A DNA stretch of 64,000 nt from Nocardia sp. CNY236. Lineage in GTDB: Bacteria > Actinomycetota > Actinomycetes > Mycobacteriales > Mycobacteriaceae. This document shows positions 26,291 to 38,137 of this stretch, piece after piece. The translations under genes were made by a program, and so were the position numbers. Position 1 is the stretch's first letter. The number at the start of each line of letters is the position of its first letter. Under the pieces are notes generated by a model. The model worked only from the letters and a program-made list of their open reading frames with translations, ran no database searches and was not told where the DNA came from. The stretch is taken from the NCBI RefSeq assembly GCF_000482385.1, contig NZ_AXVD01000004.1:186001-250000 (forward strand), read 5' to 3'.

Positions 26291-27096
26291 AAACCGTGGG
26301 TTTGCGGACAGGTGACGAACGTGCGGGTCGTGTGGCCGGCGCCGGGTCGGCGTCTGCGGACGCGGCCCTCGGCGGTGGAGGGAATACTCGAGCGGCCATT
26401 GTCCAGTTGTTGTTGGAGGAGGGGCCGATCACCGCGAACGCGATCGGGAACAAACTCGGTCTGGCCCCAGCGGGTGTGCGCAGGCACCTGGAGGCGCTGA
26501 TCGACAGCGGTCGAGCACGGGCCAGCCGCTCGGCGCCCTGGCAGCAAAAGGGGCGCGGCCGACCGGCCAAGCAATACCAGCTCACTGCGGCGGGCCGCGG
26601 CGCACTCGGCCACGCCTACGACGATCTGGCCGGGGCTGCCCTGCGTCAACTGCAGGAAATCGGTGGGGAACAGGCCGTCACCGAGTTCGCGCGCCGGAGG
26701 GCGCGCAGTATCGTGGCCGGCATCGAGCCGGTCGCGGCGCACACCGCGCAGCAGACCGAGGTCAAGGCGGACGAGATCGCCGCGGCCTTCACCGACGCCG
26801 GATTTGCCGCGACCACTCGCAAGGTGGGTGTGGGCGTGCAGATCTGCCAGCATCACTGCCCGGTCTGGCATGTCGCCGAAGAGTTCCCGCAGCTGTGTGC
26901 GGCAGAGCTGGAGGCACTGCGTGAGTTGCTGGGCACGCACGTACAACGACTGGCCACGATCGCCAATGGCGACTGCGCCTGCACGACCCACGTTCCACTA
27001 TCGGTTCGCCCTGACACTCGGACCGAAACTTCACCACAATCCGTTGCACGACCTGCGGCGGTACGAACGAACGACTCCGGAAGGGGTGTCGAATGA
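26287..27096 (+). CDS. sufR: Iron-sulfur cluster assembly repressor SufR
   Basis: About 269 residues. A winged helix-turn-helix spans roughly 35-100 ([25 protein letters not shown]). A C-terminal region carries Cys 187 and Cys 191 (CQHHC), Cys 204 and Cys 230/232 (GDCACT), the expected ligands of the sensory Fe-S cluster. It represses the suf operon and is released when the cluster changes. Its stop overlaps sufB as ATGA. The GTG at 26287 is inside the operator; a GTG at 26296 is an alternative. Confidence 0.9.
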   Translation: MKTVGLRTGDERAGRVAGAGSASADAALGGGGNTRAAIVQLLLEEGPITANAIGNKLGLAPAGVRRHLEALIDSGRARASRSAPWQQKGRGRPAKQYQLTAAGRGALGHAYDDLAGAALRQLQEIGGEQAVTEFARRRARSIVAGIEPVAAHTAQQTEVKADEIAAAFTDAGFAATTRKVGVGVQICQHHCPVWHVAEEFPQLCAAELEALRELLGTHVQRLATIANGDCACTTHVPLSVRPDTRTETSPQSVARPAAVRTNDSGRGVE

Positions 27097-28529
27097 CGAC
27101 GACCACCGACCAGGTGCAACCGCTCACCCAGGAAGAGACCATCGCGTCACTGGGCAACTATGGGTACGGTTGGGCCGATTCGGATGTGGCCGGCGCCAGC
27201 GCGCAACGAGGTCTGTCGGAGGCGGTCGTCCGCGACATCTCGGCGAAGAAGGACGAGCCGGAATGGATGCTCACCCAGCGGCTCAAGGCGCTTCGCCTGT
27301 TCGATCGCAAGCCGATACCCGGGTGGGGCGCGAATCTCGCGGGAATCGACTTCGACAACATCAAGTACTTCGTGCGCTCGACCGAAAAACAGGCCGCGTC
27401 CTGGGACGAATTGCCCGAAGACATCAAGAACACCTATGACAAGCTGGGCATTCCGGAAGCGGAGAAGCAGCGCTTGGTCGCCGGTGTCGCCGCGCAGTAC
27501 GAATCCGAGGTCGTCTACCACCAGATCCGAGAGGATCTGGAGGCGCAGGGCGTGATCTTCCTGGATACCGATACCGGCCTCAAGGAGCATCCGGAGATCT
27601 TCCAGCAGTACTTCGGCTCGGTGATTCCTGCCGGTGACAACAAGTTCTCCGCGCTGAACACCGCAGTGTGGTCGGGTGGTTCGTTCATCTACGTACCACC
27701 GGGTGTGCACGTGGATATCCCGCTGCAGGCGTATTTCCGGATCAACACCGAGAACATGGGCCAGTTCGAGCGCACCTTGATCATCGTCGACGAGGGCGCC
27801 TACGTGCACTATGTCGAAGGCTGCACCGCGCCGATCTACAAGACCGATTCCTTGCACTCCGCGGTGGTGGAGATCATCGTGAAGCGGGGAGGCCGCTGCC
27901 GCTACACCACCATTCAGAACTGGTCGAACAACGTCTACAACCTGGTGACCAAGCGGGCCAAGGCCGAAGCGGGCGCGACCATGGAGTGGATCGACGGCAA
28001 CATCGGCTCCAAGGTCACCATGAAGTATCCGGCGGTCTGGCTGACCGGCGAGTACGCCAAGGGCGAGGTGCTCTCGGTGGCATTCGCCGGCGAGGGACAG
28101 CACCAGGACACCGGCGCGAAAATGCTGCACCTCGCGCCGCACACGTCCTCGACCATCGTGTCGAAGTCGGTCGCCCGGGGCGGCGGGAGATCCTCCTATC
28201 GAGGTCTGGTTCAGGTGAACAAGGGCGCACACGGTGCGAAGTCGACCGTCAAGTGTGACGCGCTACTGGTCGATACCGTCAGCCGTTCCGATACCTACCC
28301 CTATGTGGACATCCGCGAGGACGAGGTGACCATGGGCCACGAGGCGACTGTGTCGAAGGTCTCCGAGGACCAGCTGTTCTACCTGATGAGTCGCGGTCTG
28401 ACCGAGGACGAGGCGATGGCGATGGTGGTGCGCGGTTTCGTCGAGCCGATCGCCAAAGAACTGCCGATGGAATACGCGCTCGAACTCAACCGCCTGATCG
28501 AACTGCAGATGGAAGGAGCCGTCGGCTGA
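27093..28529 (+). CDS. sufB: Fe-S cluster scaffold subunit SufB
   Basis: A 478-residue SufB, the scaffold on which Fe-S clusters are built by the SufBC2D complex. Family blocks are clear: [19 protein letters not shown], the [15 protein letters not shown] block, [10 protein letters not shown], and the C-terminal Glu-His pair region [17 protein letters not shown]. Length is normal, with no intein, unlike the M. tuberculosis gene. The stop and the sufD start overlap as TGATG. Confidence 0.97.
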   Translation: MTTTTDQVQPLTQEETIASLGNYGYGWADSDVAGASAQRGLSEAVVRDISAKKDEPEWMLTQRLKALRLFDRKPIPGWGANLAGIDFDNIKYFVRSTEKQAASWDELPEDIKNTYDKLGIPEAEKQRLVAGVAAQYESEVVYHQIREDLEAQGVIFLDTDTGLKEHPEIFQQYFGSVIPAGDNKFSALNTAVWSGGSFIYVPPGVHVDIPLQAYFRINTENMGQFERTLIIVDEGAYVHYVEGCTAPIYKTDSLHSAVVEIIVKRGGRCRYTTIQNWSNNVYNLVTKRAKAEAGATMEWIDGNIGSKVTMKYPAVWLTGEYAKGEVLSVAFAGEGQHQDTGAKMLHLAPHTSSTIVSKSVARGGGRSSYRGLVQVNKGAHGAKSTVKCDALLVDTVSRSDTYPYVDIREDEVTMGHEATVSKVSEDQLFYLMSRGLTEDEAMAMVVRGFVEPIAKELPMEYALELNRLIELQMEGAVG

Positions 28530-29707
28530 TGGCGGTGCAGAACGTTTCCGAAACGGCCGGGACGCTCACCCCCGTGCTCAACAAGGGTGAGGTTTTCACC
28601 TCGTTCGACGTGGAGGCATTCGAGGTCCCCTCGGCCAAGGACGAGGCGTGGCGGTTCACGCCGCTGCGTCGCCTGCGGGGACTGCAAGACGGCACAGCGG
28701 TGCGCGACGGTCGAGCGACGGTGTCGGTCCCGGCGATCGAGGGCGTCACCGTCGAGACGGTCGAGCGCGGCGACGACCGACTCGGTCGCGCCGGGACCCC
28801 ATCGGACCGCGTTGCCGCGCAGGCCTACTCGGGTTTCGAGCACGCCACCGTGGTGACGGTCGAGCGAGAAGTCGAGGTCGCCGAGCCGGTGAACATCGTG
28901 ATCACCGGTCCAGGGGTGGGCAGGACCGACTACGGTCATCTGCAGATTCGCCTGGATCCCTTCGCCAAGGCGACCATCATCATCGACCAGCGCGGTAGTG
29001 GAACCTACGCGGAGAATGTGGAATTCGTGCTCGGCGCCTGCGCTCACCTGACCGCCGTTGCCATTCAGGACTGGGCCGACGACGCGGTACACACCACCGC
29101 GCATCACGTTGCCCTCGGGCGCGATGCCACTCTGCGACACTCCTCGATCACCCTCGGCGGCGATCTGGTTCGCGTGACCGGCAGTGTCCGTTTCACGGGT
29201 CCGGGTGGCGACGCGGAGCTGCTCGGTCTCTACTTCGCCGATGCGGGCCAGCATTTCGAACAGCGTCTTCTCATCGATCACGCAGTCCCGAACTGCAGGT
29301 CGAACGTGCTGTACAAAGGTGCGTTACAGGGCGACCCGCACTCGCGGAAAGGTGAGGCCCGCACGGTATGGGTCGGCGATGTCCTGATCCGTGCAGCCGC
29401 AGAAGGCACCGACACCTTCGAGGTGAACCGCAATCTGGTGCTCACCGACGGCGCACGCGCAGACTCGGTACCGAATCTGGAAATCGAGACCGGCGAGATC
29501 GTCGGTGCGGGGCATGCGTCCGCAACCGGTAGGTTCGACGACGAGCAGCTGTTCTACCTCCGTGCCCGCGGCATCCCCGAAGACGCCGCCCGCCGCTTGG
29601 TGGTGCGCGGGTTCTTTCACGAGATCATCCAGAAGATCGCCGTTCCGGAGGTCCGGGAACGGCTGGGTGCGGCCATCGAGGCCGAACTCGCCGCCGTCGG
29701 CGCCTGA
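28529..29707 (+). CDS. sufD: Fe-S cluster assembly protein SufD
   Basis: A 392-residue partner of SufB in the SufBC2D complex. It shows the beta-helix core (GLYFADAGQHFEQRLLIDHAVP), the conserved His in that segment, and the C-terminal ARGIPEDAARRLVVRGFF helix shared with SufB. The N-terminal region is shorter than that of SufB. Start overlaps the sufB stop; 36 bases separate it from sufC. Confidence 0.96.
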   Translation: MAVQNVSETAGTLTPVLNKGEVFTSFDVEAFEVPSAKDEAWRFTPLRRLRGLQDGTAVRDGRATVSVPAIEGVTVETVERGDDRLGRAGTPSDRVAAQAYSGFEHATVVTVEREVEVAEPVNIVITGPGVGRTDYGHLQIRLDPFAKATIIIDQRGSGTYAENVEFVLGACAHLTAVAIQDWADDAVHTTAHHVALGRDATLRHSSITLGGDLVRVTGSVRFTGPGGDAELLGLYFADAGQHFEQRLLIDHAVPNCRSNVLYKGALQGDPHSRKGEARTVWVGDVLIRAAAEGTDTFEVNRNLVLTDGARADSVPNLEIETGEIVGAGHASATGRFDDEQLFYLRARGIPEDAARRLVVRGFFHEIIQKIAVPEVRERLGAAIEAELAAVGA

Positions 29708-29743
29708 CTCCCGATCCATATCCGCAAAGGAAACTCGAATTCG

Positions 29744-31775
<2,032 letters not shown>

Positions 31776-31778
31776 CAC

Positions 31779-32279
31779 ATGCGCATGGAGCAGATGTACC
31801 AGGAAGTGATCCTGGACCACTACAAGCACCCGCATCGCCGCGGTCTGCGGGAGCCCTACGGCGCCGAGGTCCATCACGTGAACCCGACCTGTGGCGACGA
31901 GGTGACTCTGCGGGTGCGGCTCGATGACAGCGGTGACGTCGCCGATGTGTCCTACGACGGTCAGGGCTGCTCGATCAGCCAGGCTGCGACGTCGATCCTG
32001 ACCGATCAGGTCATCGGTCTTCCCGTACAGCAGGCGTTGAAAGTGGTCGAGTCCTACAACGCGATGATCTCCAGCCGGGGCGCCATCGAAGGCGACGAGG
32101 AGATCATCGGCGACGGTATCGCACTCGCGGGAGTGTCGAAGTACCCCGCACGGGTGAAATGCGCGTTGCTCGGATGGATGGCATTCAAAGACGCCGTTCT
32201 TCGTATCGACCCTGCGTATCTGGCGGATGCTGCAGGAAAAGGTGAACACCCGATGGAAATGGGGAAGCGCTATGAATGA
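31779..32279 (+). CDS. sufU: Sulfur-transfer protein SufU
   Basis: A 166-residue zinc-containing partner of SufS. The three Cys ligands occur in NPTCGDEV, GQGCSISQA and RVKCALLGW, with the extended insert characteristic of SufU rather than IscU. It accepts persulfide from SufS. Its end overlaps sufT by eight bases. Confidence 0.95.
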   Translation: MRMEQMYQEVILDHYKHPHRRGLREPYGAEVHHVNPTCGDEVTLRVRLDDSGDVADVSYDGQGCSISQAATSILTDQVIGLPVQQALKVVESYNAMISSRGAIEGDEEIIGDGIALAGVSKYPARVKCALLGWMAFKDAVLRIDPAYLADAAGKGEHPMEMGKRYE

Positions 32280-32649
32280 CATGCCGGCCACCGATACGGT
32301 TGTTCCCGAGCCGGCCGCACCGTCCGCGGAGGATGCGGCGCTCCTCGACGACATCGAGGAAGCGATGCGCGACGTGGTCGACCCGGAACTCGGGATCAAC
32401 GTGGTGGATCTGGGGCTGGTCTACGGACTCGGCATCGAGCCGGACGGTGTCGCCGTGCTGGACATGACACTGACCTCCGCGGCATGCCCGCTCACCGATG
32501 TCATCGAAGATCAATCGCGCAATGCGCTGGTGCGCAGCGGATTGGTGGACGACCTGCGGATCAATTGGGTGTGGATGCCGCCGTGGGGTCCGGACAAGAT
32601 CACCGAGGATGGTCGTGAGCAACTGCGGGCGCTCGGGTTCACGGTGTAG
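32272..32649 (+). CDS. sufT: SufT/MIP18 family Fe-S maturation protein
   Basis: A 125-residue protein with a DUF59 domain: DVVDPELGINVVDLGLVYG, TLTSAACPLTDVI with its conserved Cys, and WMPPWGPDKI. SufT helps Fe-S protein maturation when demand is high. The first 25 residues are Pro/Ala-rich and poorly conserved. The ATG at 32272 sits inside the sufU end. Last gene of the suf operon. Confidence 0.92.
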   Translation: MNDMPATDTVVPEPAAPSAEDAALLDDIEEAMRDVVDPELGINVVDLGLVYGLGIEPDGVAVLDMTLTSAACPLTDVIEDQSRNALVRSGLVDDLRINWVWMPPWGPDKITEDGREQLRALGFTV

Positions 32650-32702
32650 CCGCCTCGGCGAAAAACCTGCGGGCCCCTGGGCTGTATGGAGATGATGCGG
32701 GG

Positions 32703-33323
32703 GTGGACGAGACGACATATGCGCGCTCGCGGCACGCCTTGCACGCGGCGGCCGAAGTACTGATCGCTGGACCGCAGTACCGCGAACACGGCACCATTCG
32801 GCTGCGGGTCGTACCCGGGGGTTTCGGTGGTGTGCAGTGGCTCGGTTCGGTGATCGGTACCGATGTGGTTTGGCCGCGCGGCCGGGCTCCGTTGGCGGGT
32901 ACCTACCGCGAAGTCGCCCGAGCAGCGGGCTGGGCGCCGGGGGCGCCGGAGGGGGTGTATGCCGACACGACCGGGGTGGACCTCGATGGGGTCATCGACG
33001 TGGATCCCACTGCTGCCGAGTCGATCGCGGAGTGGTTCACTGTGGGAGAAGAAGCACTGCGCAGTTTGGCCCCGGACGTCACCCCAGTGCTCTGGCCCGA
33101 GCATTTCGACCTGGCGATCACCATCGGCGAAGTGAACTTCGGGGTATCTCCAGGCGACGATGCTCATCCTGGTCCGTATGCCTACGTCGGTCCATGGACG
33201 CCGCGTACCGGTGACTTCTGGAACACACCATTCGGGGCGTCCCGGCCTCGGGTCGAAGTACCGACCGTGGCCGCCGTGCTGCAGTTCTTTCAGCAGGGTC
33301 GAGAACGCGCGGCGGGGGACTGA
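32703..33323 (+). CDS. Hypothetical protein downstream of suf
   Basis: A 206-residue soluble protein that I do not recognise. It begins with a helical segment (RSRHALHAAAEVLIAGPQY), has a Gly-rich centre, a segment HFDLAITIGEVNFGVSPGDD, and an aromatic C-terminal motif YAYVGPWTPR then DFWNTPFG. It begins with GTG, 53 bases after sufT in the same direction, so it may be read through from the suf operon. It has no transmembrane segment. Coding is supported by codon pattern and length. Confidence 0.6.
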   Translation: MDETTYARSRHALHAAAEVLIAGPQYREHGTIRLRVVPGGFGGVQWLGSVIGTDVVWPRGRAPLAGTYREVARAAGWAPGAPEGVYADTTGVDLDGVIDVDPTAAESIAEWFTVGEEALRSLAPDVTPVLWPEHFDLAITIGEVNFGVSPGDDAHPGPYAYVGPWTPRTGDFWNTPFGASRPRVEVPTVAAVLQFFQQGRERAAGD

Positions 33324-33383
33324 CGATTCGGTGGTTGCTACCTGGAGCGTGTCGATCCCCGAATACCTGCCCAGTCGCAGAAC

Positions 33384-34190
33384 TCAGTGCCGCCGGTCAT
33401 CGCTGGCGTGGCCACTGGCCTCCAAGCTGCGTTGCAGCGTGGCGATCAGGTCGGCCACCTCGGTGTCCATGGCCTTCGCTGCGGCTTCGGGAGGCTGGGG
33501 CACTGTCGCGGCACCGCTGGCGATCGCTTCCTCCAGCAGACGTTTCAGTTCTATCTGATACTCGTCGGTGAACTCGTTCGGATCGAAATCGTCGGACATG
33601 GTCTCGACGAGTGTCTCGGCCATCGCAATCTCTCGTGGCGCAGGCGCCGCGGCCCCGTCCAGCGAGGCGAACTCGGGGGTTCGAACCTCGTCCGGCCACA
33701 GCAGCGTCTGCAAGACCAACACCCCGTCCCGCACGCGCAATGCGGCCAGCCGGGTCTTTTGCCGCAGGGTGAAAGTGACCAGTGCGGTGCGCTCGATCTT
33801 TTCCAGTGTCGCGGCGAGCAGAATGTACGCCTTCGGCGTAGCGGAACCCGGCTCCAGGTAGTAGCTCTTCGACAACAAGATCGGGTCGATCTGGTCGGAG
33901 GGCACGAACTGCAGGACGGGGATCTCGTGCTTCTCGGCCACGGGTAGCGCGGCGAGGTCTGCTTCGGTCAGCACGACCTGGTCTCCGGCTGGAGATTCGT
34001 ATGCCTTGTCGATATCCGTGTAGTCGATCGACTGGCCGCATACGGTACAAACGCGGTTGTATTTGATGCGGCCGCGATCCTTGCCGTGGACCTGATGGAA
34101 GCGAATGTCGTGGTCCTCGGTGGCGGCATATACCTTGACCGGGACGTTGACCAGTCCGAATGCGATCGAGCCCTTCCAGATCGACCTCAT
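33384..34190 (-). CDS. ku: Non-homologous end-joining protein Ku
   Basis: A 268-residue bacterial Ku that binds DNA ends and recruits ligase D. The conserved start MRSIWKGSIAFGLVNVPVK, a Cys pair (CTVCG) and the DNA-bridging core are intact. After residue 235 a short tail is present, without the long Lys-rich extension some actinomycetes carry. No ligD is in the window. TACGAT lies six bases before the ATG (34197-34202), so it may be leaderless. Confidence 0.95.
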   Translation of the reverse strand: MRSIWKGSIAFGLVNVPVKVYAATEDHDIRFHQVHGKDRGRIKYNRVCTVCGQSIDYTDIDKAYESPAGDQVVLTEADLAALPVAEKHEIPVLQFVPSDQIDPILLSKSYYLEPGSATPKAYILLAATLEKIERTALVTFTLRQKTRLAALRVRDGVLVLQTLLWPDEVRTPEFASLDGAAAPAPREIAMAETLVETMSDDFDPNEFTDEYQIELKRLLEEAIASGAATVPQPPEAAAKAMDTEVADLIATLQRSLEASGHASDDRRH

Positions 34191-34312
34191 ATTTCGATCG
34201 TACTGTCCAGTCGGTTGGCGACATCGGTGAAACTCCGTGTCGGCGCAATGCCAGCGGCGACGCCACTGGCCGAAGTTCTGCCCGGCGTGGGGCGGGCGGG
34301 TCCTACTTCGGT

Positions 34313-34349
34313 GTTGTCTCCCGAGGACGATGCGTTGTCTCCCGAGGAC
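34313..34349. repeat. 21-base tandem duplication between ku and crtL
   Basis: GTTGTCTCCCGAGGAC occurs at 34313-34328 and 34334-34349, a period of 21 bases, in the 194-base gap between ku and the lycopene cyclase gene. No gene is supported there. Confidence 0.6.
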
Positions 34350-34384
34350 ACCGACGCCGACGTGGCGCGTGCCCGCGAGGCCTG

Positions 34385-35497
34385 CTATACCACCCCCGGT
34401 GGTCGGCTCGCCGGATTGCCCGCGGGCGGTGCGATTGCGAGGGTCGCTGCAGCAATACGCCAGCGCAACTGCGTCGGCAAGGCCGTGAACAGCGAGCTCA
34501 TCGCAGCGACGGTACCGCCGAGATCGGTACGGCCCGATAGATATGCGCGTTGGGTGGCCGGCGGCAACGTGAAGAATGTATCGAAGAACAGCGGAAGATC
34601 CTGAGGCGGTATGGCGAGCAGTGCACGGAGCCCGGCCTTACGCAGCTGGTGGACGACGCTTGCCGTCGCCGGCCACACCTGTCGGCCCATCGCCATGTCA
34701 TCGGCTGCGAGCAGTGTTGCGCCGACGCTATATCCGGTTGCCGGATGCAGGAACCCGCCCGCTGCGCCGAACCGGTACGCACTCGGATGCCCGCCTTGTA
34801 CCGGAAAACGGACATGCTCGACGGAGTCCTCACCGGTGCGTGGGATGCCCCGGCAGCGCAGGCGGTGATCCAGGCGCGCGCGCAGGTCCGAGCCGCTGAG
34901 CGCTGGCCGACCGGCCAAACACGTCTCTTCGAGCAGCATTCGACCTTGCCCCAGCGGTACCGCGTAGAGAAACGACGCTGGCGCGCCGATCGGCGCGCCG
35001 TTGTCGGTGCGCCAATCCATGAACAGTGGGTCGAGGCCCGCGCAGAGCGAGGCGTCCACGATCACGCCATAGGCTGTCTGCTCCGCCCGGGTGGGCGCGC
35101 GAGCCAGGCCCCGCGCGTCGACCACCCGGCGTGCGGTGAGTGTCGCACCGGAAGCCACGGTCACTCGCTCCCGAGCGATCTCGACCGCGCGATCGGCGAT
35201 CACCCGCGCACCGGACAGCTGGAGCGAGGACTGCAACCGCACGGTATCGAGGACCGCGTACGGGCGATCCATTCGGTGCTCGTGGCGTCCCCATGCCATC
35301 GGCCGGGCAACCGTCGTGGCGACCACGTCCGGCGCCAGCCAGTTCGGCAATTCGTCGGTCCACACCGCGTAGGTGGCCGTCCATCTGCGCTGCGGCGCGG
35401 GGTCGACGACAGCGACTGCGAGCCCATGTGCGAGGGCTCGGTGTGCCAGGGCACGGCCAGCCGGGCCCAGGCCGCACACGATGAGGTCCAGTGTCAC
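34385..35497 (-). CDS. Lycopene beta-cyclase, monomeric CrtL/CrtY type
   Basis: A 370-residue flavoprotein cyclase that closes beta rings on lycopene. The dinucleotide fold LIVCGLGPAGRALA is at the N-terminus, with ATYAVWTDELP, FLYAVPLGQGRMLLEETCLA and AAGGFLHPATGYSV as the typical cyclase blocks. The GTG at 35497 is the first start before the nucleotide fold. No phytoene synthase or desaturase is in the window, so it is separated from the rest of the pathway. Divergent from an MMPL transporter. Confidence 0.88.
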   Translation of the reverse strand: MTLDLIVCGLGPAGRALAHRALAHGLAVAVVDPAPQRRWTATYAVWTDELPNWLAPDVVATTVARPMAWGRHEHRMDRPYAVLDTVRLQSSLQLSGARVIADRAVEIARERVTVASGATLTARRVVDARGLARAPTRAEQTAYGVIVDASLCAGLDPLFMDWRTDNGAPIGAPASFLYAVPLGQGRMLLEETCLAGRPALSGSDLRARLDHRLRCRGIPRTGEDSVEHVRFPVQGGHPSAYRFGAAGGFLHPATGYSVGATLLAADDMAMGRQVWPATASVVHQLRKAGLRALLAIPPQDLPLFFDTFFTLPPATQRAYLSGRTDLGGTVAAMSSLFTALPTQLRWRIAAATLAIAPPAGNPASRPPGVV

Positions 35498-35817
35498 GGC
35501 GTGCCCGTAGACGTAGTCGAATTCCGAGGTGGGTGCATGGTCCGAGCTTTGCACGCGCTCGCGCGCCGTGCATGATGTCGCGCCGGAGCGTCCCACGATT
35601 CAGGCAGGTCTCCGGCGCGGAATATGTTGCGCTCAGCGGATTTCGCTCACGTTGCTAGGATTCCGGAGCGCTGGCGCACCGTCGCAATCCGGTAGCGATG
35701 GGACGGGACCTGTCCGGCGTGCCGGTGCCAGAGTGCGCCGGGTAGGAGACCCGACAGGCGACACCGCAAGAGTCCGTAGACGAATGCGGCGAGCTGAACG
35801 AGTGAAGGGTAGAGGCA

Positions 35818-38025
35818 GTGTTCGAACTGACCAGGCGGCGCAGCCGATGGATCCTGGCCGTGTTCGTGGTGCTCGCACTGATGATGGGCGCGCTGAGCGC
35901 GACGCTGTTCGACAAGGTGCAGGGCGGCGGCTACATCGACCACGACAGTGAATCCAGCCGGGCAAGTGCGTTGTTACGGGACGTTTTCGACCAGGCCCCG
36001 CCGAATCTGGTGTTGCTGGTGCAGACCCGTCGCTCGGTGGACGACGATGCCGTCGTGACCGCCGCCACCGAATTGGTTGCCGATTTGCAGGCAGCAGCCG
36101 ATATCGGCGATGTCGCCTCGTACTGGACCGACGAGTCGCCTGCACTGCGCAGTGCGGACGGTACCCAAGGTCTGATCGTGGCCGGCATTCTCGGTGAGGA
36201 ATCCGAGGTCGACGATCGGGTCGATGTGCTCGCCGACCGGTTCTCCGGTGAACACGGACCGATCGACGTTCGCGTCGGTGGCTACGCGATGCTGCTGCAC
36301 GAGTCGGTGGAGCAGAGCGAGAAAGACGTCCTGTTCGGTGAATCCATCGCCTTCCCGATCACGCTCGTCGCGTTGTTGCTGGTCTTCGGTAGCGTGGTCG
36401 CCGCCAGTCTGCCGCTGGTCGTCGGCCTGATCACGGTGATGATCGCAATGGGAACGCTGTGGTTGATCGCGAGCGTGACCGACCTTGCCGCGAGCGCGAC
36501 GAATGTCGCCACCCTGCTGGGGCTCGGCCTCGCAATCGACTACAGCCTGCTGATCGTCAGTCGATATCGAGACGAGATGGTCGCCGGAAAGGCCCCTGCG
36601 GCTGCGGTGGTCGCGACCATGCGCTCCGCGGGTCGCACCGTCGCCTTCTCCGCCGTCACCGTCGCGGTCGCACTGTCGGGTCTGCTCTTCTTTCCCTTGC
36701 TCGCGGTTCGATCGATGGGTTATGCCGGTCTGGCTGTCGCGATCATCGCGGCGACGGTGTCGCTGACCGTGCTGCCGGCGATGTTGTTGTTGCTCGGCAC
36801 CAAGATCGACAGCGGACAGCTGTGGTGGTTCCTGCGTGCGTCCCGGCCTGCTCCGGGCGAAGGAACCTGGCACCGGTTGGCCCGCTTCGTCATGATGCGC
36901 CCGGTACCCGTCGGGCTTGCGGTGACCGCCGTTCTGCTCGTAGTCGGCACGCCACTACTCGGTGTGAAACTCGGCTTCCCCGACGAACGTTCGCTGCCGG
37001 AATCGATGAACAACCGCCAGGTCGCCGAGATCGTCCAACGCGATTTCGATGCGACCGAGCAGAACGGATTGTTCGCCGTGCTTCCCGAAAGCGCCTACAG
37101 TGCAGCGGGATTGGACGCCATTGCCAGGGAACTGTCCGAGATCGACAATGTTCGTCGGGTCGACACCGCGACCGGCAGCTACAGCCACGGCGGTCTGCTC
37201 GCCCTGCCCACCGCAGCCAACGACCGCTTCAGGGCGCCGAATGCCGCCTATCTCTCGGTGGTTCCCGACACCACCGACCCCGATGTGCTCGACGGGATCG
37301 CCGATGCGGTGCGCGCGACGCCCACTCCCAGTCCGATGTTGGTCGGCGGTGTGGCCGCGGCGAACATCGATGCGGTCGCCGCGATCGTCGAGGCGCTGCC
37401 CTACGCGCTGGCTTTCGTGGTGCTGGTGCTGGTGGTCGTGTTGTTCTTGCTCACCGGAAGCGTGGTATTGCCCGTGTTGGCGGTGATACTCAGTGTGTTG
37501 AGCTTGGCGGCAACGTTCGGAGCGCTGGTCTGGATCTTCCAGGACGGGCACCTGTCCGGTTTGCTCGGATTCACCGTCACCGGTGACCTGCCGCCCCCGG
37601 TACCGGTCATGCTCTTCGGTGTCGCTTTCGGCCTCGCCATGGACTATCAGGTATTCCTGTTGGCCCGCATCCGCGAGGAATACCAGCGCACTGGGTCCAC
37701 GGCGCTCGCCGTCGCCTCTGGGCTCGAGCGCATCGGCCGGATCGTCACGGCCGCGGCGATCTTGATCTCGCTGGTGTTCCTCGGCTTCCTCGCCTCCGAC
37801 ATCACCTTCATGAAAGCGTTCGGCATAGGTCTTCCGCTTGCGGTGCTGGTGGATGCGACCCTGGTGCGAGGGTTCCTACTCCCCGCGGCAATGGAATTGC
37901 TCGGCGACTGGAACTGGTACGCGCCCAGACCGCTACGCGCACTGCACCGTCGCTTCGGTATCAGTGAAGGACCGTCCGCACCGGCGGTTCGTTCCGAGGA
38001 TCGGCGCGAGCCCGTTCGCCTCTGA
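35818..38025 (+). CDS. MMPL/RND family transporter
   Basis: A 735-residue membrane protein with two repeats of one helix, a large external domain and five helices. The second-half motif GLAMDYQVFLLARIREEY and its first-half match GLAIDYSLLIVSRYRDEM hold the Asp-Tyr pairs that carry protons in MMPL proteins. It probably exports a lipid or hydrophobic compound; a carotenoid cargo is possible from its neighbour but unproven. The GTG start has AGGGTAGAGG upstream. The 320-base gap before it holds no supported gene. Confidence 0.9.
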   Translation: MFELTRRRSRWILAVFVVLALMMGALSATLFDKVQGGGYIDHDSESSRASALLRDVFDQAPPNLVLLVQTRRSVDDDAVVTAATELVADLQAAADIGDVASYWTDESPALRSADGTQGLIVAGILGEESEVDDRVDVLADRFSGEHGPIDVRVGGYAMLLHESVEQSEKDVLFGESIAFPITLVALLLVFGSVVAASLPLVVGLITVMIAMGTLWLIASVTDLAASATNVATLLGLGLAIDYSLLIVSRYRDEMVAGKAPAAAVVATMRSAGRTVAFSAVTVAVALSGLLFFPLLAVRSMGYAGLAVAIIAATVSLTVLPAMLLLLGTKIDSGQLWWFLRASRPAPGEGTWHRLARFVMMRPVPVGLAVTAVLLVVGTPLLGVKLGFPDERSLPESMNNRQVAEIVQRDFDATEQNGLFAVLPESAYSAAGLDAIARELSEIDNVRRVDTATGSYSHGGLLALPTAANDRFRAPNAAYLSVVPDTTDPDVLDGIADAVRATPTPSPMLVGGVAAANIDAVAAIVEALPYALAFVVLVLVVVLFLLTGSVVLPVLAVILSVLSLAATFGALVWIFQDGHLSGLLGFTVTGDLPPPVPVMLFGVAFGLAMDYQVFLLARIREEYQRTGSTALAVASGLERIGRIVTAAAILISLVFLGFLASDITFMKAFGIGLPLAVLVDATLVRGFLLPAAMELLGDWNWYAPRPLRALHRRFGISEGPSAPAVRSEDRREPVRL

Positions 38026-38026
38026 T

Positions 38027-38083
38027 CGTGGTGATTCGGGCAGGTCGTCGACGCAGTCGGACAGGCGTGCCCGAATCACCACG
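38027..38083. terminator. First of two strong inverted repeats between convergent genes
   Basis: Perfect 16-base arms (38027-38042 and 38068-38083) with a 25-base loop, starting two bases after the MMPL stop. No T run follows. It should serve as a terminator for the MMPL gene. Confidence 0.65.
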
Positions 38084-38095
38084 GTCGGCGGCCGA

Positions 38096-38127
38096 GCACA
38101 CTGCCGCCGGCGCCGGCGGCAGTGTGC
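38096..38127. terminator. Perfect 32-base palindrome before the SDR stop
   Basis: GCACACTGCCGCCGGC is followed immediately by its reverse complement, with no loop. It lies 10 bases from the SDR stop and probably terminates that gene. Confidence 0.65.
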
Positions 38128-38137
38128 CGGGTGCGGG

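Noticed and set aside
34086..34604. 172-codon plus-strand frame with LSPEDDALSPED repeat
   Set aside because: It overlaps ku and the lycopene cyclase on the opposite strand; only the 21-base repeat in the gap is real, and there is no ribosome-binding site or homology.
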